NCBI GenBank assembly: GCA_022113835.1
Contig: JAILWY010000001.1
Span: 11,028,501 to 11,092,500 of the forward strand
Direction of reading: 5' to 3'
From: Atopsyche davidsoni
Taxonomy: Eukaryota; Arthropoda; Insecta; Trichoptera; Hydrobiosidae
DNA length: 64,000 nucleotides
Positions within the stretch are counted from its first letter, which is position 1. Every line of letters begins with the position of its first letter. This document shows positions 57,341 to 64,000 of this stretch, piece by piece. Position numbers and translations under genes: made by a program. A model generated the notes under the pieces. It worked only from the letters and a program-made list of their open reading frames with translations. It searched no databases and was not told the DNA's origin.

Positions 57341-60300
57341 GTTAGATCTATATCAATCTATTGTATTTGAATAATTGTTTGATACTCTGCATTGACAATA
57401 TAAGACGTAATAAAAAACAATCTACTTTACTACATTAATCCACCCATTATATAACTAAATTTCAGTCCACTGACTATGGTTAGAGTAAATAATAATATCT
57501 TTAAAAACGCCTAATCAAATGTGCTAGAATATTTTAAGGAAATACTTAATATATTTTTATGGGATTAATTATTATATTAGATAATACCACATAACATTAT
57601 GTTATGCACTGTCCATAGGAAATATACGAATTATGTAAAAAAAATGATAATGATTTACTTGTATAAAAAATATCATTATCTTATTACATATTAGATATAA
57701 AAAATGCATTAAAAAATAACTAGGCTGAATAACAATTTCTACAAAGTACATGAAAACTATAAAAATACTGTTAATGCGAAAATTACGTGTCAAATAATAA
57801 ACTTTAGATTGTAATGACAGTAAACATGTGTGAATACGAAAAATTATTATGTCATAATTTTTTTTAGATTTGCAAATATATTTTCTCATACTTATCTTTT
57901 ACTTATTTGATTACGCTGTTTGCAATATAAATTATATTTCATCTAAAAACAATTTACTTTGTATTGAAAACCAAAATTGTTTGCTACGTGCAATAAATCA
58001 TAATTTGTTTTTGACTAAAAATCTTTTCAAATGGATTGATAATGTTTTCCCTTAAAGTTCTGCAGGTTTTAGAATAAATGGACATATTAATCAATATTAT
58101 ATATAATTTTTTTTTTATTATAATCGTCTTTAGTAAGTATTAAATTTGTAAATTGTGTTTAATCGCTATAAAGCTAGCAGACCACTAAAGCTACACTTTT
58201 TTTTAAATTATAATACAAATGTACAATATATATTATCATTTATGGGCCCTGAATATTGATTTTTAATGCTTAAAATATTGTGTAAATTTCTGTTAGAACC
58301 TCTTCTCCTTCTTGTAGCTTTGCCAGAACGTAATCATTATGATATCATTGTGCGCAGGTTTCTTTTTAATTTCCATGCTTGTCTTTAAGACTTTGAGAAC
58401 AGTAAAACATGGAAATCCTGTGCTATTTTGAGACTTGATAGTTATCCGTATTGCAAACGACATTATAACGGAGAGATTATTTTGATACACGATGGTATTT
58501 TTTAATCCTTCTGATAGAAAAACATGTTTACAAATTATTAACAACTCCATATCACGGTAGTGGGGGGATCAGCATTCAGCAGTGGATAAAAAACTGGCCG
58601 ATTCCATTATCTTTTATAGATAAAAATATAAGGCTCGATGGTGAACCTAGATTACCCTAAAAAGTAGCCTAACTCTCTACTCCACTACACATCCTCTAAT
58701 TACCAGTTTTTTAATCCTCTAATTACCAGTTCTTCTCTTCCGGTTATGTGACATGAATAAAATAATGATTACTTTTCGATATAAATTGTACTTAATAGAA
58801 ATCTTAAATATACACAAAAAAGATAAACAAGGTTAAAATACTTTTAAAAATCAAACCTGGCCTTTTAATATGCATCCAGTATCTTTTTTCTTGTTGACAT
58901 TATCTTTAGAGATGAATAATTTTCTTTCAATGTATTTAAAACTTTTTACTACACAATAGGTCCTTCACATAAATCGCTAAGTTCAATAACCCCAAAAAGA
59001 TGCGAGATTATTTCAACAACAGTTTCACTTTTCTATAAGAATACATTATAATTACTTGCTATGGGTGAGGGGTATTCCGCTGAGCAGTCTTACGCACATC
59101 TACGCCACAATTATAACAATGTATTGACTAATAATATATGGAAGACATGGAATTAACCGAGGATAAAAGTGAGTTTTCCAATCCATAATTGATGCCTAGT
59201 GCTTGTAGCATTGTGAGGTACTTCTGCAATTTTCAAGAGAATTGTTTCGTCGTGAATCCGTTTCTTCTCATATATGAAGATTTCCACAATGGCTAGGTTC
59301 GCATGGCTTTTTGTCAGCAAGCCGTGAACGCCAATTCCCATAACACCATATAGACTGAATTTTCTTTTCTTGTGATTTATTAATAAGTTGAAGTATTTTC
59401 ATTGTAACGAGCCGGTTTTGCTGCTCTGGTTTCGATAAGCAGATTGTAATATTTTAATCGTATTCAAACAATAAAATAAACAAAACAATGCACTTTTATC
59501 AAAATACGTAAACTAATTTTATGTGCAGGCGTACTTTTAAAATTCATGCGTTGAACTTGATAACATTTAAAATATTAAAAATCATTAATATTTTTAATCC
59601 TCCCTTGGAATTCATCATTCAGTTTCTAGACCCAGACTGATCAGGGAAATATCGCATGTGTGTAGTTCTGTTTTATTATTTTTATATAAATGGTCAAATT
59701 ATTTCATAATAAATATTTTCAGGTGAGAAATATAAATTTCAATAAATAAAAAATCACATTCAATAAAAAAAAGATCACTTTTATGACAAGTTAGAAGTAA
59801 CATACAATTTTTAATGAAATTAGTATTTCCGATTGCATTCGTATTAAATCCTACGTATTTTTTGTGCATTTTTATTTCAATTTAAATAGTATCATATTTT
59901 TTTTGTATCATTGTTCAATTTTTTTTAAATTATGTTTCAATACTTGATATGCAAAGTCTGACATATAAATATTCGTGACATAGATTACCGAAATTTACCG
60001 AGCCTACTTTAAGTAGGCTACAAGATACTTTGTGAATTTCAGCAAGTCAGTTTATCGTCCATATCTAAATTAAAAATTTAATGAATGCACTTGATTATTT
60101 TGACACTATCGTGTTTGTAGACTGACCCCAAGAGCCAATAACATTGTATATGTAAATAGAACGGTTCTCTACATTTTCTTTGCAAAAAGCAATACGAACT
60201 CTATTCAGAAAGTCATAATGAGGTAGGCAAAGCAGCACACATTTTTACTGACAATTATTTTACATGCGCTTGTCTAAAGAAAGTACGGTACTTCCCAGTG

Positions 60301-63300
60301 CGATTTTCTAAGACTTACAATAATGCTTTATTTATGGATTTATTCCAGCGGGGAGTTTTATTGGAACATTTCCAAATGCTTTCGATTGATTTCATATACA
60401 GTAGAGCAATAAACGATTTTATTATCTGGCAACAGTCGGGGTGGAGTGGGTTTCGAGAATGAGACCAAATCCAAAATATCTCTAGTTAATGGCTGAGGTA
60501 TCTTATTACTTAAATACAAACCAACCATCGCGCGTATTAAATCTAAATTTTTATAAAAATCATTTCTAAAATACCGATAACAATTTTTATTTATTTATGA
60601 AAACAACTTTAAAGGCATGGATTTCTTTAATATTGGCGTGGACTGCACATAAATGGTAACCGTTTTCTTATGGTATCAATTTTTTATCGCATTGATTTGT
60701 GCTTGCAATAATTTTTTTTTTTAAATCAGACACACACACATATATAAATATATATATATATATGAATACTTAATTACATTCTGGTATATTTTGTATTGAT
60801 CAAGTCGGATTCCAAATTCACTTAAAAACTGCAAATCTCATTATATTCTTTGTATACGTTTATTTACATTTTATTAAATATTACAGTTTCCTCAATGAAC
60901 TGTTGTTATTTTAATACATTTTACAATAAAACAATTAGTGAAGAATTCCTGTGGTTTTCATGATCGAAAGATTTGGGTTAACTCTTTGTCTATTTTTATT
61001 ATTATTATTAAATGTACCATTTTATGTGACAGCAATTGATTAAATTTAAAACAAAATAACAAACTCCAAACACTTTCCTAGTAATAAAAAAACTCTTATT
61101 TTTAATAAAATGGCCCTCGAAAGCTGCAAATATACAAAATGACAAAAGTGTGTTCTGAATAAGATGAATATATTTTACATATTATTTTTTAGATTTCTGA
61201 CACTCGAACAAATAGAAATCCTATGTTTGGTACACTATTTAACAAAATAAAATTGTGTTTGGCTTACTTTAGGCTTTGATTTATGTGTTATGTTGTGAAA
61301 TCAGATGAACAGTGAATTAGCATTTGGAATATATCATTTCCAATTGTTAATGCATTATTACATCAAATTGTATCGACAGATTTTTACATTGCTAGAAAAG
61401 AATAAAAAAAAGTGTTTCGTTGTAAAGATAAAATGTCAATTTGTTTTTTTACCTTATAACGACTTGTGAATGCTAATATTAGTATACACATTTGATAATT
61501 CAAATAATAAAATTCATAAAATATCTGAATGATTTGTACGTTTTCAAAATAATTATTTTCTATGTGTCACATAACCTTAGCGTAAAGAAAATTTCTACAA
61601 AAAATATTTACTATAAAACGATCTGTCCTATTTAATTCGCACATAAAAGAGATATCTTTCTCTACACAAAAAGACCAAATCGTGGATTCACCATTTCTCG
61701 ATATTGATATAAAAATAGCCGTCGGTCTTGTAACAATACTGCGACAGAAACAAGCGGTTATCTGGAGCGATCGTGCGTGTCTGACCAATAACCAGTAGAG
61801 TACCGGATCTGCGAGAAAATACTATCAAAATACAGATATTGCCCATTGATGATAGCCGTGTTTACTTAAAAATTAAATCAATTTAATACGGTAATGTTTA
61901 TTTAAAATATTCGTCATGATTAATTTAAAATAAAATAGGAGAGAACTAACCATTTGCAATAATTTTAAAATAAATTGACGCTCTCGTTGTCGGCAAAAGC
62001 GGAATGTAAGAGATCAGAAAAATGCTAATCTTTGTGAAAATTTATTTAAGTCAATAAGACCCACACAATGTGGTGAAATTCCCTAAAATTATTTATATAT
62101 TTATAAACGTTTGCCTCCTTGCTGTACTGTTTTATACTTATATGTGGACTGCCTGTAGTTTGATTTTTTGGTAGAACATCCGTATATATTAAAGCTTTGA
62201 TAAAGGGCGGCCAAAAAGTAAATAAAGCAATATTCTTATTTAATATAATTATTTTGTAATATATTTAAAATTATTTCAAAATTAAAAAAATATCTTTATT
62301 AACCTTAAAACGTTCGCATGAATATAATAAAGTGCTAATCTATGATTGTGAGCCATCTGTGCTGGCAGCTCTGTGGGTCGCATCTCGTGGCCTTTGATGA
62401 CAAAGTGTCAAATAATTTCTCCTTCTTCAAAATGTAAACAGAGACCATAGAATATGCTGAGGCCTACTTTTTATTTTTATATACACATCCTAACGAATCC
62501 TGTGCTAATTAAGAATTACTACTCTACAGCCTTATTATGATGGTTAAAAAATTTTTTTTTTACAATGCATTGTAACCGTCTTGTTTGTAACATATATTTT
62601 TGGCTATCGTCGAAATATAAAAAATAAAATACTTGTTGGTTATAAATGCATTAACTGTTTTAAAAAAAAATTTAAAATATATCTATTGTTATGTCAAAAA
62701 TTGCATAGCTTTAAATAACTAATATTTTACGCAATTGATAAGAGACATATGATTTGATCTTGAACTGTTACAATTGCTTTGATTTTCTATAGATACGTTT
62801 ATAAGTGAACCATGGGAGTCCTTAGTATTGTCTTTAAACCATATGACAATTATTATAGCATTTATGTCAAGAAAACTCACACGCTTCGAGGTTTAAATGT
62901 GAATAAAAATATTAATTTATAAAAAGATATTTGCACTCAAGAAAAATGATTTGAATTTGTTTTTTTTTTTTTTTTCAAAGCTGGGTAGTGCGATTTCTAA
63001 TATTAAAATAAGTAAGCTTAATTTAGCTGTAAAGGAATAAAATCAACGACATCAGAGTTATTCTGGCTATTTTTTATAGTCAAAGTTTCTACGGTTTTGC
63101 TGGCATTAAAATAAATGGGAAATTTATTACTAGATTATATTTTTTATATGCCGTAGAAAGGTTTGTCCCGCGCATGTGGCGTATGCGAGAATGTGTAAGT
63201 AATACAAAGTAATGTTCAGTAATTGCATGCGATTGATAATTCTCCTTGTGGCAGTTAGTTTCCGGTTGCGCTAACTAGACTCGGGACTATTATATTCCGC

Positions 63301-64000
63301 TTTGACTTGCATATTCGATATGAAAACCTAATGTACTTCAGCTCTCATTGAAAGAATTTTAATTAATTCTAGAGGTCATTGCTCTACCTCTGCAATGTGA
63401 AAAAAACGTTATCGAAATCCTATTACACATTTGACGATTCTACAAACATATGTTTGATTAATCGCTGTCACACGTATTTTACCACTATCACTTATTTTGT
63501 GTATTTCACATACAGTATCTTTATTAAACGTTTTTGCGAGTATTACTAGACTCTATGCACAACAGTTCTTACAACTTAAATGAAATAAATTTATAATTTA
63601 TATTTTTTATTTTGAAAATACAGTTTTATTGAAATTTTCACACGTTGTAATAATTTCACTATGGTATGCATATTTTTTTTATATATAAGATAAAAACGCC
63701 TATTTGTATATAGGATACACTATATAAAAACGAAACTATTCAGAGAGTATCAATAAAATAACCATTAATAAATAAATCTTCATAAGTACACTTCATGCAT
63801 GTAAATGATCAGAACCTTTCGAAAATCACTCCATAAATTTAATAGAAACGCCTGCAGTGTAGCAACTCTACGTTATTCGGTTTTAGCATCGTCTTATAAA
63901 AGATAGTTACAAAAAACTATTTTTTTAATAAAATTATCAAAAATGATAGTAGGCGATAAATTTTATTAATTATTCATAAAACTTGTTTCTACTGTGCACG
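57341..64000. other. AT-rich desert to the window end; no gene recognised
   Basis: Only short, featureless ORFs. Slightly GC-richer patches occur at about 59040-59350, 60330-60480 and 63140-63380. A (CA)n/(TA)n microsatellite lies at about 60729-60763, and a 9-bp-arm palindrome (AGCCTACTT/AAGTAGGCT) at 60001-60019. Confidence 0.5.

Noticed and set aside
1..64000. CRISPR arrays, operons, riboswitches, rRNA
   Set aside because: None seen. The tandem arrays lack spacer diversity and the genome is clearly eukaryotic.

Overview
This is eukaryotic DNA, almost certainly from an insect. It is AT-rich and has split genes with short GT-AG introns, a short TTAGG-type (CCTAA) repeat at 356-374, a fatty acyl-CoA reductase (FAR) gene family of insect type, and a dense mix of insect transposable elements. 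I cannot fix the order. There is no operon structure, CRISPR array or prokaryotic signal.

Layout. (1) 1-5.4 kb: the 3' end of an MFS (monocarboxylate-transporter-like) gene, then FAR copy A. Copy A is an 8-exon gene carrying one extra A in a homopolymer of exon 1. A TTAA-flanked piggyBac-like element follows it. (2) 5.4-10.1 kb: nested transposon debris, comprising a gypsy-like LTR/gag/protease fragment, broken Tc1 and mariner transposases, a second LTR in inverted orientation and a hAT remnant. (3) 11.7-15.5 kb: FAR copy B, the only copy with no visible lesion (518 aa). (4) 15.5-24.8 kb: a second transposon cluster. It holds a Helitron scrap, a rearranged gypsy-like element with a SAP-domain Gag built largely of coding minisatellites, an ISL2EU-like DNA transposon with an intact YqaJ/SWIM gene but a gutted THAP transposase, and an LTR split by a Jockey-like LINE. 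(5) 24.8-29.9 kb: a broken copy of the MFS 3' end, FAR copy C (ends four codons early), a hAT MITE with a perfect 8-bp target duplication, and a repeat carrying a hammerhead-ribozyme-like motif. (6) 31.4-35.4 kb, minus strand: one large gene for a secreted Pro/Ser/Asn/Thr-rich protein of about 1250 aa with at least three coding exons. (7) 35.4-64 kb: about 28 kb without a convincing gene. It contains LINE 3' ends, a 129-bp satellite array, TTAA elements, tRNA-derived SINE-like pieces, a 62-bp tandem repeat, a probable LTR, and several GC-richer islands that look like regulatory elements.

How it fits together. The genic core is a segmental triplication of an MFS-3'-end + FAR unit. A and C share both flanks. 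B keeps only the FAR gene and its 3' flank and provides a clean empty-site control for the element next to A. FARs reduce fatty acyl-CoA to fatty alcohols for wax, cuticular hydrocarbon or pheromone synthesis, and are often expanded in insects. The Pro-rich gene and the long gene-poor stretch are unrelated in sequence to the FAR block. The gene-poor stretch may be the regulatory landscape of a gene beyond the right edge, which is inference. All calls were made by eye from sequence and translation, without database searches; exon ends were chosen so that reading frames join across GT-AG sites.
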